Below the pieces are notes generated by a model. It was not told where the DNA came from. It saw only the letters and a program-made list of their open reading frames with translations, and searched no databases. A DNA stretch of 12,981 nucleotides, taken from positions 1-12,981 of the forward strand of contig JAJDEK010000076.1 of NCBI GenBank assembly GCA_029259875.1, written 5' to 3'. Positions 1-7,603 of the stretch are shown here, piece after piece; the stretch's first letter is position 1, and every line of letters starts with the position of its first letter. Source of the stretch: Planctomycetaceae bacterium (GTDB lineage: Bacteria > Planctomycetota > Planctomycetia > Planctomycetales > Planctomycetaceae). The position numbers and the translations under genes were made by a program.

Positions 1-1
1 A

Positions 2-889
2 AGTGATTTTGCCTCTGCATCACTGGTAAAAGAACGGGCGATGAAACTGGATCTGTCCTGTGGTCGTATTGGTGTTAAGGCCAATCAACGGCAAGCCATC
101 GACTACGCTCATCGGTATGGTTTTGAAGCGGTCGTTCCCGATGTGGGATACCTTGGTCGACTTTCCGAAAATCAACTGTCAGATCTGAAATCAGAAATGC
201 AGAATAAAAAACTCGTTTTTAGTGCAGCTGGTATGACAGTCGACTTTCGCAAGGATGAATCAAAATTCAAGGAGGGACTAAAATCATTGGAATCTTCAGC
301 TGCTGCTTTACAACGTGCAGGAGTGACGCGAACTGGAACTTGGTTGATGCCAACACACGCTGAACTTACCTACAATGAGAACTTCAAACAACATGCGCGT
401 CGCTTGAAACAAATTTCACGCATTCTATCAGACCACGGCTTACGTTTTGGTATGGAATATGTTGGACCTAAAACCTTATGGTCGAGCCAAAAATACCCGT
501 TTATTCATTCCATGTCAGAGACCAAAGAATTGATTGCAGCAATCGATGTTAAAGGAGTTGGTTTGATTCTAGACAGTTGGCATTGGTACACAGCTCATGA
601 ATCCAAAGCCGATTTACTTACGTTAACCAATGCCGACATTGTCGCCGTGGACTTGAACGATGCTCCTGCTGGTCTTGAAATCGATGAGCAGATTGATCAA
701 AAACGCGAATTACCAATGGCAACGGGTGTTATCGATCTGTCAACATTCTTAAATACACTCAACAGTCTGGGCTATGATGGTCCCGTCCGCGCTGAACCAT
801 TTAATGCAGCACTAAGAAAATTACCTGCTGATCAAGCAGTTTCGGCGACAGCGACTGCTATGAAAAAAGCGTTTGCCTTGATCAATTAA
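2..889 (+). CDS. Sugar phosphate isomerase/epimerase-like TIM-barrel protein (5' end probably outside the window)
   Basis: A soluble TIM-barrel protein of the xylose isomerase-like / AP endonuclease 2 superfamily; members isomerise or epimerise sugars using a divalent metal, but the substrate cannot be told here. Counting from the first ATG (base 41, 282 residues), the expected acidic and histidine metal ligands are visible: Glu139 in GMEYVGPK, Asp178 and His181 in LILDSWHW, Asp204/Asp207 in VAVDLND, and Glu252 in RAEPF near the C-terminus. These sit at the ends of the usual barrel strands. The frame stays open upstream of base 41 to the window edge, adding at least SDFASASLVKERA, and no ribosome site precedes base 41. 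The true start is therefore probably outside the window, possibly with an export signal as in many planctomycete relatives (inference). The stop lies 4 bases from the end of the convergent YdjY gene. Family assignment is firm; the precise function is unknown. Confidence 0.85.
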   Translation, partial: SDFASASLVKERAMKLDLSCGRIGVKANQRQAIDYAHRYGFEAVVPDVGYLGRLSENQLSDLKSEMQNKKLVFSAAGMTVDFRKDESKFKEGLKSLESSAAALQRAGVTRTGTWLMPTHAELTYNENFKQHARRLKQISRILSDHGLRFGMEYVGPKTLWSSQKYPFIHSMSETKELIAAIDVKGVGLILDSWHWYTAHESKADLLTLTNADIVAVDLNDAPAGLEIDEQIDQKRELPMATGVIDLSTFLNTLNSLGYDGPVRAEPFNAALRKLPADQAVSATATAMKKAFALIN

Positions 890-893
890 GCAA

Positions 894-1844
894 CTATTTT
901 TTCGCGAGAGAAATTTCAATTGTAACTGGAGTGTCGCGCGGAGGGATTTTAGTCTGATTGGCTTCGAACAGAAGATTTCCTTCACCAGATGCAGAACTGG
1001 CAATATTGACATCAATAATCGCAGTCGGAAAGTTAGCGACACAGATTAAGTCTCCACTTTCTGCATGGTAATATTTTTCACCCGTTGTCTCGTCGGTCGA
1101 AAAACCACTACCAGCGAAAATCCAGTCTGCTTTCATAATCTGAGGCTGGCTGTCATCATAGAATTTGTTAATCGCTGCTTGAAATTGCTTCTGTTTCGAC
1201 TTAGCAAGAAAGACGTCCCGTTCTTTTTTGGACATCTGTCCGAACCAGATCAATTCCTTGTATTTTTCATCGTATCGCAGCTCGCTTTTTTTATCGATAA
1301 CAACTCCTTCAGGGAGCCGATCCAGTTTGGCTGTGAAATAACGATTCGTTGCGGAACGAACCCAACTCTGGGCGGGCTCACGGTGTAACTTTCCTTTTTT
1401 GTCTTTCCATTGCAGGTATATGTTCAGTTTTTGTCCTTGTGGAGGCTGAAACTTCGGACTAAATTTTACAGGCGAACCGACTTTAGCCCCAATAGCAAGT
1501 AGCCCTGCATGAATGGCTTTGGCATCGGAATCTATCGAGAGGATTGATTCGTGCTCTTTCGTCTGTTTTTTACAACACAACATCTCTAGAACACCTTCCT
1601 GTAGACAAACTTTTGTCCTTAATAACAATCGTTTGCCTTCCAGATCCAGAAGAACGGTCTTCTGTTTATTGAGGGCCACTAGACCATCGTCTTCTGTTTT
1701 CGTTTTCTGCTTAGAATCTGATCCTGCTTTACTAGTTTTTTGCGGACTCTCTTTGGCGGGATCAGCAGCATTAAGATATTGCACTACCATAAAACCAGCC
1801 ATCAAGACAGTGCATGGCAACCACGAAAAAATAAACTGTTTCAT
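894..1844 (-). CDS. Secreted YdjY-domain protein
   Basis: Exported protein of 316 residues with a YdjY-type domain, a family of unknown biochemical role named after E. coli YdjY. Residues 1-26 form a signal peptide (MKQF, hydrophobic core about 5-24, cleavage likely after LNA). A Lys/Ser-rich linker (28-52) follows. The YdjY signature covers about 58-165: a beta-rich start, Cys90-Cys91, then KEHESIL (96-102), IHAGLLAIGAKVGSPVKF (111-128) and a QxWVR segment. The C-terminal part (about 238-313, with WIFAGSGF, YYHAESGDLICVANFPTAI and LLFEA) matches the extended planctomycete form as I remember it. I chose ATG at 1844, which has GGA about 9 bases upstream, over a TTG four codons earlier at 1856. 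The gene converges on the sugar isomerase-like gene and lies in the same direction as the macrodomain gene, 156 bases downstream of its end. The role is unknown; a periplasmic or surface location is inferred. Confidence 0.82.
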   Translation of the reverse strand: MKQFIFSWLPCTVLMAGFMVVQYLNAADPAKESPQKTSKAGSDSKQKTKTEDDGLVALNKQKTVLLDLEGKRLLLRTKVCLQEGVLEMLCCKKQTKEHESILSIDSDAKAIHAGLLAIGAKVGSPVKFSPKFQPPQGQKLNIYLQWKDKKGKLHREPAQSWVRSATNRYFTAKLDRLPEGVVIDKKSELRYDEKYKELIWFGQMSKKERDVFLAKSKQKQFQAAINKFYDDSQPQIMKADWIFAGSGFSTDETTGEKYYHAESGDLICVANFPTAIIDVNIASSASGEGNLLFEANQTKIPPRDTPVTIEISLAKK

Positions 1845-1868
1845 TAATCTATCCAATAAATCAGGATT

Positions 1869-1880
1869 AGGAGTGCTCCT
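1869..1880. repeat. Short palindrome-like element AGGAG-TG-CTCCT in the YdjY leader
   Basis: Two 5-base arms (1869-1873 and 1876-1880) are perfect inverted copies around a 2-base centre. The element lies just downstream of the predicted transcription start of the YdjY gene, about 25-36 bases before its ATG. Its AGGAG arm on the minus strand is too far from the start codon to be the ribosome site. It could be an operator half-site pair or chance. Confidence 0.3.
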
Positions 1881-1895
1881 CTTTCACACACCATT

Positions 1896-1923
1896 ATTCT
1901 ATGCGGTTTGGCATAAATGTCTG
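1896..1923 (-). promoter_or_regulatory. Possible sigma70-like promoter for the YdjY gene
   Basis: Read on the minus strand, CAGACA (1923-1918, four of six matches to TTGACA) is followed after 16 bases by TAGAAT (1901-1896, five of six matches to TATAAT). Transcription would begin near 1889, leaving a leader of about 45 bases before the ATG at 1844. The match is moderate, and promoter rules in planctomycetes are poorly known, so this is a suggestion only. Confidence 0.3.
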
Positions 1924-1945
1924 TACCGAATCAGCAAGAATTAAG

Positions 1946-2001
1946 AGATCTTTTGTGAAGAAATAAGATCTGTTAACCAATTAGAATCATCATCCATGAT
2001 T
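1946..2001 (-). terminator. Two weak stem-loops downstream of the macrodomain gene
   Basis: Just after the macrodomain stop (minus strand), AATCAT/ATGATT arms (1985-1990 and 1996-2001) enclose 5 bases. Further on, AGATCTT/AAGATCT arms (1946-1952 and 1965-1971) enclose 12 bases. Neither is followed by a clean U-run, so they may be weak terminators, RNA 3'-end structures or regulatory sites ahead of the YdjY gene. Their position between two same-strand genes is the main support. Confidence 0.28.
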
Positions 2002-2540
2002 TAAACGAGCATCGTTTCTAAAACACGAGCATAACCACCAAAAGTGCCCTGATCAAAGAGTACAAACCGAACCAGTTCTAACTCATTGGATGCTTCCAAT
2101 TTCACCGCCACAGTCCGTAATGCGACTTCCGCCGCCAGATCAACCGGATAACGATATACGCCAGTACTGATTGATGGAAAAGCCAATGTTTTACACCGAT
2201 GCTTCTCAGCTAGAGCAAGACACGTTTGATAAGCCGACTCTAGTAATTGACTCTCTTTTTTACCACCTCCCTGCCAGATTGGTCCGACCGCATGGAAGAT
2301 ATATTGAGGTAGCAATTTCCCACCGGAAGTTACAACGGCACTACCTGTCGGGCAACCATCGGGATAACGTTGCCGAAGCTCTTCCATAATTTCGGGACCG
2401 GCTGCGTCATGGATTGCTCCATCAACGCCACCACCTCCGGCTAATTGTGAATTTGCAGCATTGACAATAATTTCGACCTGCTGAGTAGTAATATCTCCCA
2501 GAACTAACTCAATACGGGCAGAACCAAACTGTACGATCAT
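2001..2540 (-). CDS. Macrodomain protein, probable O-acetyl-ADP-ribose deacetylase (YmdB/MacroD type)
   Basis: A stand-alone cytoplasmic macrodomain of 179 residues, close to E. coli YmdB in length and motif order. The family hydrolyses O-acetyl-ADP-ribose and removes ADP-ribose from acidic side chains. Visible motifs are GDIT (15-18), NAAN (27-30), GGGGVDGAIHDAAG (35-48), CPTGSAVVTSGG (63-74), HAVGPIW (83-89) and the phosphate loop FPSISTGVYRYP (121-132). Asn30 and Asp40 align with YmdB's catalytic Asn25 and Asp35. The start is ATG 2540, because the sequence from there (MIVQFG) begins the first domain strand; a TTG ten codons upstream (2570) would add a tail with no ribosome site. It is divergent from the GT4 gene. 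No partner ADP-ribosyltransferase is visible, so a toxin-antitoxin role is not supported; ADP-ribose housekeeping is more likely. Confidence 0.92.
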   Translation of the reverse strand: MIVQFGSARIELVLGDITTQQVEIIVNAANSQLAGGGGVDGAIHDAAGPEIMEELRQRYPDGCPTGSAVVTSGGKLLPQYIFHAVGPIWQGGGKKESQLLESAYQTCLALAEKHRCKTLAFPSISTGVYRYPVDLAAEVALRTVAVKLEASNELELVRFVLFDQGTFGGYARVLETMLV

Positions 2541-2603
2541 CGGTCCACGATCTATGATAGGAAGTAACAATACGACAAAAAGATCTTGATGTTTTTCTTT
2601 CAG

Positions 2604-2628
2604 TTGAAAATACTACGGACAGTATAAA
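2604..2628 (+). promoter_or_regulatory. Possible promoter in the divergent macrodomain/GT4 gap
   Basis: TTGAAA (2604-2609) and TATAAA (2623-2628, within TATAAAAT) lie in the plus orientation 68 or more bases before the GTG start of the GT4 gene. The spacer is only 13 bases, so this pair is not a good sigma70 promoter as it stands; the TATAAA alone is the better signal. No convincing pair was seen for the opposite strand. Confidence 0.22.
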
Positions 2629-2695
2629 ATATTACGGGCTCTGTTCAAAGGGCACTCAAAAACATATCCCTGCAACGATTGCGAATCATAATACC

Positions 2696-3811
2696 GTGAT
2701 AAAAGTCAGTCTTCTCATTCCGACCCTCGATCAGTCTGGTGCAGAAAAACAACTTGCTTTGCTGGCCACCTCTTTGCCACGCGATGAATTTGAAGTGCAG
2801 GTGATCGCTCTGACAAGGGGAGGCCCCTACGAGACAGTACTCAAAGAAAACGACATTCCGGTGACGATTTTGAATAAGCGGTTTAAATTTGACCCGTTTG
2901 CTTATCGTACCTTGAAAAAAACGTTACAGAACCAGCAGCCAGACATTCTACATACATGGTTATTCGCTGCGAATTCCTATGGGAGAATGGCAGTCAAGCG
3001 CTTACCGACTTCACAAAAATGCCCTAAGGTTATTGTTTCGGAACGCTGCGTTGATACCTGGAAAAGTAATTGGCAACACAAGGTGGATCGCAGCTTACTT
3101 CCTCAGACTTCATTACTGGTTGGCAATTCTCAAGGTGTGATTGATTTTTATCGCGAGAAAGGAGTCCCAGAGTCAATCTTGCGAGTCGTGCATAATGGGA
3201 TCCCCATCCCCGATAGCACCGTTTGTGAAAGGACCCGGAACGAATTGCTTAAGGAGCAAAATCTACCCGAGAATGCTCGTTTGATCGCTTTTGTCGGTCG
3301 ATTAGCCAGACAGAAACGGGTTGAAGATCTCCTCTGGGCCGTGGAATTATTACGACAAATGAATGAAAACGTCTTTTTACTACTCATTGGAGATGGTCCC
3401 GAACGAGCGAAACTCGAACAACTGGCTCACAAATATACGGTGACTCCCAATGTACGTTTCTTAGGACACCGCAAAGATGTGAGCAAATTGTTTCCGTTAT
3501 TTGAATTATTTCAGCTAGCCAGTGATTTCGAAGGGCAGTCGAACAGTATTATGGAGGCAATGTCGTACGGAATTCCAGTCATCGCCAGCGACATTCAACC
3601 CAATAGAGAACTCGTTGTACACGGTAAAACCGGTTTTTTAACTTCAGTTGGTGATTGTACCGGATTTGCACAATATGCGGAACGCATACTTGCAGACCCC
3701 CAACTGGCAAAAGAAATGGCAAGTGCTTCGCAAAAAAGGATGCAAGAGGAATTCAATATCGATAAAATGGTACAAGGATACGCTGCTCTTTATCGTGAAG
3801 TGCTCAAATAG
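2696..3811 (+). CDS. GT4-family (GT-B fold) glycosyltransferase
   Basis: A 371-residue retaining glycosyltransferase of family GT4, which transfers a sugar from a nucleotide-sugar donor, typically to a lipid-linked or surface glycan at the inner membrane face. The N-terminal acceptor domain opens with LLIPTLDQSGAEKQL (6-20), whose SGAEK turn is typical of the group. The C-terminal donor domain begins near 165 (VVHNGIPIP, then FVGRLARQK 199-207 with the phosphate-binding Arg202 and Lys207). It continues with LLLIGDGPE (228-236), VRFLGHRKDV (253-262), and the E-x7-E motif Glu279...Glu287 in FEGQSNSIMEAM. Length is normal and no key residue is missing. The start is GTG at 2696; no Shine-Dalgarno is evident. 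asnB follows 56 bases downstream, so the two are probably co-transcribed, which suggests a glycan-assembly role. Donor and acceptor cannot be read from the sequence. Confidence 0.92.
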   Translation: MIKVSLLIPTLDQSGAEKQLALLATSLPRDEFEVQVIALTRGGPYETVLKENDIPVTILNKRFKFDPFAYRTLKKTLQNQQPDILHTWLFAANSYGRMAVKRLPTSQKCPKVIVSERCVDTWKSNWQHKVDRSLLPQTSLLVGNSQGVIDFYREKGVPESILRVVHNGIPIPDSTVCERTRNELLKEQNLPENARLIAFVGRLARQKRVEDLLWAVELLRQMNENVFLLLIGDGPERAKLEQLAHKYTVTPNVRFLGHRKDVSKLFPLFELFQLASDFEGQSNSIMEAMSYGIPVIASDIQPNRELVVHGKTGFLTSVGDCTGFAQYAERILADPQLAKEMASASQKRMQEEFNIDKMVQGYAALYREVLK

Positions 3812-3867
3812 TCTCAGCTGCTTTCTGCTTCTCTTTTTTTCTTCGAATATCAGTTAGAACTAGTTTC

Positions 3868-5880
3868 ATGTGTGGAATCACCGGAACCGCGTGGACAACG
3901 CGAGAAAAAAACATCTCGCCAGATGTACTGAAACGCATGACCGATGTGCTCGAACATCGCGGTCCCGATGACGCGGGCGGCTACCATTCCGATGTTTCCG
4001 GCAAATCATTCCTCTTCAATGATGAGAGAGCCCATGCAGATTTCAATCCTGCGTCAGATATCGGTGCGGCCTTAGGGCATCGTCGACTCTCCATTATCGA
4101 TCTAGGAACTGGACATCAACCACTGTCCAACGAAGATAGTTCCATCTGGATCGTCTTTAATGGAGAAATATATAACTACCAAGAGCTTAGAAAAGAACTT
4201 GTTCAACAGGGACATCAATTCCGAACGGAAACTGATACGGAAGTGATCGTCCATTTGTATGAAGAGCAGGGGACTGCCTGCGTAGAACGCTTGCGAGGTA
4301 TGTTTTCTTTCGCGCTCTGGGATGAACGACGCCAACGTTTATTTCTCGCTCGAGACCGCATCGGGCAAAAGCCTCTATTTTATCGGGAAGGAGCTGATAG
4401 TCTCAGTTTTGCCAGTGAGTTAAAATCGTTACTACAAATGCCAGATGCAAGTAGAACCGTCGATCCTCACGCGATTGACTTATTTCTCGCTTATCAATAC
4501 GTACCACACCCCTGGACAATTTTGAAAGGCTATCAAAAACTTCCCCCCGCCCATTTTGCCGTTTATGAACAGGGAAAACTCACAGTCGAACGCTATTGGA
4601 CTCCCCCTTATCAGAATCCTGAGTCGAATCCGAACTACCAGTTTCAAACGCCGCAGCAATGGTCAGAAGCACTGCGAAATACATTAACAGAGTCCGTGAA
4701 GATTCGCATGCGGAGTGATGTGCCTTTAGGGGCCTTTCTCTCTGGTGGCATCGACTCCACCATTATTGCCGGATTAATGCAGAAAATGTCTGATCGGCCC
4801 GTGCATACATTTTCCATTGGCTTTCCGGTCAAACAATTCGATGAACGCCACTATGCACGTGAGGCGGCTCAACTATTGGGAACGGAGCATCATGAATACG
4901 TCGTTGAACCAGAGGCGTTAGAAATGCTGCCGCGACTTGCCTGGCATTATGACGAACCGTTTGCCGACAGCAGTGCCATTCCAACGATGTATCTCTCGCA
5001 AGTGACACGTCAGGAAGTCACCGTTGCATTGTCGGGCGATGGTGGTGACGAGCTATTTGCTGGTTATGATCGCTATCGTGCTGTTGCACTCTCGCAATGG
5101 TTTGATCGACTGCCAACTATCGCCAAAAAAATGATGACAGCACCAGTGTGGCAAAAGTTGCCGGCTTCTGTTGAACAAAAATCATTCCGTCGTCGCGTAA
5201 AACGGTTCCTCGCAGGTCTGGCAGTCCCTCCTGAACGTCGCTATTTGAAATGGGTTGGTATTTTTGATACAGAACGACGCTTTGAGATGTATTCTCCAGC
5301 ATTTCGAGAACAGTTGGAAACATTCGACACTGATCAATTTCTGCTCGACGCGTACCAACTCTGCCCTGATCGTGATTTCGTAACCCGCACAACAGCCACC
5401 GATGTACTTAGCTATCTGCCTTGTGATATTTTGACAAAAGTGGATATTGCCAGCATGGCGCACAGCCTGGAATGCCGCAGCCCTTTTCTGGACCACCATG
5501 TTGCTGAGCTTGCTGCTGCCATGCCTTTAGAATTGAAAATGCAAAGAGGACGGGGAAAGAAAATTCTGACAGATACCTTTTCAGATCTTCTGCCGGAATC
5601 GATTCAGACACGTAAAAAAATGGGGTTTGGTGTACCACTCAATGAATGGTTCCGCCACGAATTGAAACCATTATTATTTGATGTGCTACTGGATCAACGT
5701 GCCAAAGAGCGGCAGATCTTTAATCCAGCTGCAGTGGAACAGCTTATTAACGAGCACCTGACCCTCCAATGGGATCATAGTGCCCGCCTGTGGTCATTAC
5801 TTGTATTAGAAATGTGGTTTCAAACCTTTATTGATCCCGTTTCAATCCCCGACCATTTTCCTGAAACCGTTCTGACATAA
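3868..5880 (+). CDS. asnB: Asparagine synthase (glutamine-hydrolysing) / AsnB-type amidotransferase
   Basis: A two-domain amidotransferase of 670 residues. The N-terminal class II glutaminase frees ammonia from glutamine; the C-terminal synthetase adenylates a carboxylate (aspartate in true AsnB) and amidates it. Cys2 is the nucleophile (MCGITGTAW, after Met removal), followed by HRGPDDAGG (30-38), HRRLSIIDL (71-79), NGEIYNY (98-104) and TDTEV (122-126). The synthetase has the PP-loop LSGGIDS (291-297), SGDGGDELFAGY (389-400) and, further on, LECRSPFLD. All catalytic motifs are intact. Residues 41-67 look like an insertion compared with B. subtilis AsnB, and the C-terminus is somewhat extended. 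The ATG at 3868 is fixed by the required Cys2. Because a GT4 gene lies 56 bases upstream, it may instead amidate a surface sugar or other carboxylate, as AsnB paralogues in polysaccharide clusters do (inference). Confidence 0.92.
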   Translation: MCGITGTAWTTREKNISPDVLKRMTDVLEHRGPDDAGGYHSDVSGKSFLFNDERAHADFNPASDIGAALGHRRLSIIDLGTGHQPLSNEDSSIWIVFNGEIYNYQELRKELVQQGHQFRTETDTEVIVHLYEEQGTACVERLRGMFSFALWDERRQRLFLARDRIGQKPLFYREGADSLSFASELKSLLQMPDASRTVDPHAIDLFLAYQYVPHPWTILKGYQKLPPAHFAVYEQGKLTVERYWTPPYQNPESNPNYQFQTPQQWSEALRNTLTESVKIRMRSDVPLGAFLSGGIDSTIIAGLMQKMSDRPVHTFSIGFPVKQFDERHYAREAAQLLGTEHHEYVVEPEALEMLPRLAWHYDEPFADSSAIPTMYLSQVTRQEVTVALSGDGGDELFAGYDRYRAVALSQWFDRLPTIAKKMMTAPVWQKLPASVEQKSFRRRVKRFLAGLAVPPERRYLKWVGIFDTERRFEMYSPAFREQLETFDTDQFLLDAYQLCPDRDFVTRTTATDVLSYLPCDILTKVDIASMAHSLECRSPFLDHHVAELAAAMPLELKMQRGRGKKILTDTFSDLLPESIQTRKKMGFGVPLNEWFRHELKPLLFDVLLDQRAKERQIFNPAAVEQLINEHLTLQWDHSARLWSLLVLEMWFQTFIDPVSIPDHFPETVLT

Positions 5881-5889
5881 ATAGCAAAT

Positions 5890-5936
5890 CACCATTCTTT
5901 CCTACTTCATTTATAGAAGAATCCGAGAAAATGGTG
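5890..5936 (+). terminator. Stem-loop just downstream of asnB (possible terminator)
   Basis: CACCATT (5890-5896) pairs with AATGGTG (5930-5936). With one C-A mismatch and one wobble the stem can extend to about 12 pairs, and an inner CTTC/GAAG hairpin lies in its loop. It begins 10 bases after the asnB stop. The only T-run (TTTTT) is about 18 bases further on, so it is not a textbook intrinsic terminator, but its position suits transcript termination or 3'-end protection. Confidence 0.4.
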
Positions 5937-5982
5937 GCTGATAATGACTGCTCTTTTTACTGAATCACTCAATCCATAACTG

Positions 5983-6020
5983 GACTCTCCATCGTTCAGC
6001 ACCATAAAATGGAGACAGTC
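5983..6020 (+). promoter_or_regulatory. Second stem-loop, in the leader region of the beta-propeller gene
   Basis: GACT-CTCCAT (5983-5992) pairs with ATGGAG-AC-AGTC (6009-6020), giving a 10-pair stem with a 2-base bulge and a 16-base loop. It ends 58 bases before the ATG at 6079 and has no following U-run. It could be a leader-RNA structure, a protein-binding inverted repeat or chance. No known riboswitch class is recognisable. Confidence 0.3.
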
Positions 6021-6078
6021 ATGTTAAGATTGAACTGAATCTTCCCTCCCATTTTTACCTGCCTAGAACGAGATTTTG

Positions 6079-7434
6079 ATGCGTTATCTAATCACTCTCA
6101 TATTTTTGGCTCTGATTACCAACCCTGCTATCAGTCAGGTCAGAAAACCAGTTCAGAGTTCAAACAAAGTAGATATCAAATACGAAGAATGGCCACAATG
6201 GCGCGGTCCGCGTGGCGACGGCACCTGGAACGGCCCCCCAATCAAAACAGTCTGGCCAAAAAATGGTTTGAAGAAATTATGGGAACGTGAAATCGGTGGC
6301 GGTTATGGCGGAATATCAGTGGTGGGAAGACGACTTTATGTCATGGATCGGCCCGCTATTTCAAAAGAAGAACAAACAAAAGCAGTAGGGCTTCACAGCC
6401 ACCGCATCCAACGGAAAGATATCGAACGGGTTTTCTGTTTTGATGCCCTCTCAGGCAAGAAAATCTGGTCACATGAATATCCCAGTAAATATAACAAGCT
6501 TGATTATGGTAATGGGCCGCGCGTTGCGCCAACGGTAAGAGATGGGTTGGTTTACACTTTGGGAACGATGGGGGATGTGTTTTGTCTTTCAGCAGAAACA
6601 GGCAATATTATCTGGAAAGCACATCTTGTCAAAGATTTTGGAGGCAAAGTTCCTCAGTGGGGTTATGCAGCGGCTCCCTATGTGATCGGCGAGCGGGTCA
6701 TTCTGATGCCCGGCGGAGAAAAGCAGGGGACTGCAATTATCGCGTTGGATCGTAAAACAGGAAAAGAGCGCTGGCGATCTCTGTCGGACCAGGCGGGCTA
6801 TGCAACTCCGCTTTTAGTGCAGCATCAAGGTCATGCTCAACTGGTTGTCTGGTCCCCCAATCACATTCACAGTGTCGCCCCTGAAACGGGTAAGCACTTG
6901 TGGTCAATTCCCTATAAGGTAACGTACGGCGTCGCCATTGCCAGTCCCATTGAAAAAGAGGGGCTCATTTTTGTCGCCGGCTATTGGGAAGGATCGAAAG
7001 CAATTCAACTGGGGAAACTACCAAATGAAGCTAAGTTAAAATGGGAAGATCGCCGTACACTACGAGGCTTGATGTCACAGCCACTTTACAAAGAGGGCTA
7101 TGCCTATCTACTAGACAAACAGTTTGGTCTGACCTGTTTTGAGTATGCAACGGGCAAAAAAATTTGGGACGATGAGCAAAAGATGACTCCTGGTAATAGC
7201 AGAAATCCTCAGGCGACGCTGGTTTGGCTTAACCAATCATTTAGAGCCTTGATTCTCAATTCGGACGGAGATTTGATATTGGCCGAATTAACGCCCGCAG
7301 GCTATAAAGAATTCACCCGTACAAATCTGATCGGGGAAACCTGGGCTCACCCTGCCTATGCAGAATCCCGTGTTTATGCACGCAGTAACACAAAAATAGT
7401 TGCTTATGAGCTGCCAACTGACGAATCCGAATAA
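6079..7434 (+). CDS. Exported PQQ-like (BamB-type) beta-propeller protein
   Basis: Exported beta-propeller of 451 residues. A signal peptide occupies 1-20 (MRYLITLIFLALI core, cleavage near AIS-Q). The mature protein opens with EWPQWRGPRGDGTWNG (37-52), a hallmark of a large planctomycete family. Blade-closing motifs of the x-D-x-x-TGKxxW type recur five times: 121-130 (FDALSGKKIW), 170-179, 223-232, 266-275 and 354-363. These are the tryptophan-docking motifs of PQQ/BamB propellers. No quinoprotein dehydrogenase catalytic signature or cytochrome c CxxCH motif is seen, so enzyme activity is not supported; a scaffold or ligand-binding role at the periplasmic or outer-membrane face is more likely. 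The start is the ATG at 6079; the TTG just before it (6076) only adds one codon and has no better ribosome site. It sits 198 bases after asnB with two stem-loops between, so it is probably transcribed separately. Confidence 0.88.
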   Translation: MRYLITLIFLALITNPAISQVRKPVQSSNKVDIKYEEWPQWRGPRGDGTWNGPPIKTVWPKNGLKKLWEREIGGGYGGISVVGRRLYVMDRPAISKEEQTKAVGLHSHRIQRKDIERVFCFDALSGKKIWSHEYPSKYNKLDYGNGPRVAPTVRDGLVYTLGTMGDVFCLSAETGNIIWKAHLVKDFGGKVPQWGYAAAPYVIGERVILMPGGEKQGTAIIALDRKTGKERWRSLSDQAGYATPLLVQHQGHAQLVVWSPNHIHSVAPETGKHLWSIPYKVTYGVAIASPIEKEGLIFVAGYWEGSKAIQLGKLPNEAKLKWEDRRTLRGLMSQPLYKEGYAYLLDKQFGLTCFEYATGKKIWDDEQKMTPGNSRNPQATLVWLNQSFRALILNSDGDLILAELTPAGYKEFTRTNLIGETWAHPAYAESRVYARSNTKIVAYELPTDESE

Positions 7435-7540
7435 AAAGCAAATAGAATAGCCTGTAAAATTTGCCTACAAGTCGATAAAATGCATTTCATCGCGTTCAGC
7501 AAATCCGGTAAACAAACGAAAGGACGTGTTGCGTATTTTG

Positions 7541-7568
7541 TTGACCTGAATTGGTTTGCGATTATTTT
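7541..7568 (+). promoter_or_regulatory. Probable sigma70-like promoter for pgsA
   Basis: TTGACC (7541-7546, five of six matches to the -35 consensus) is followed after 16 bases by TATTTT (7563-7568, four of six matches to the -10 consensus). Transcription would begin near 7575, about 29 bases before the ATG at 7604. This also argues against translation from the TTG at 7556, which would lie upstream of the transcript. Confidence 0.4.
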
Positions 7569-7603
7569 CTTTTCTTTATATTCTTCTGAAATTTTTAAGC
7601 AAC

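Noticed and set aside
1513..1944. Open frame on the plus strand opposite the YdjY gene
   Set aside because: It lies antisense to a gene with clear domain motifs, and its product is low in recognisable structure; it is a shadow frame.
2001..2540. Macrodomain gene as the antitoxin of a DarTG-like toxin-antitoxin or defence system
   Set aside because: No DarT-like or other ADP-ribosyltransferase gene lies beside it, and the motifs match YmdB/MacroD rather than DarG.
2541..2570. TTG at 2570 as the start of the macrodomain protein
   Set aside because: It adds ten residues with no ribosome site, while the ATG at 2540 begins exactly at the first strand of the domain.
3812..3867. T-rich tract after the GT4 gene as an intrinsic terminator
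   Set aside because: There is a run of seven Ts, but no stable stem precedes it; the short gap favours co-transcription with asnB.
5117..5638. Several minus-strand frames within asnB
   Set aside because: They overlap one another and are antisense to a complete, motif-rich synthetase domain.
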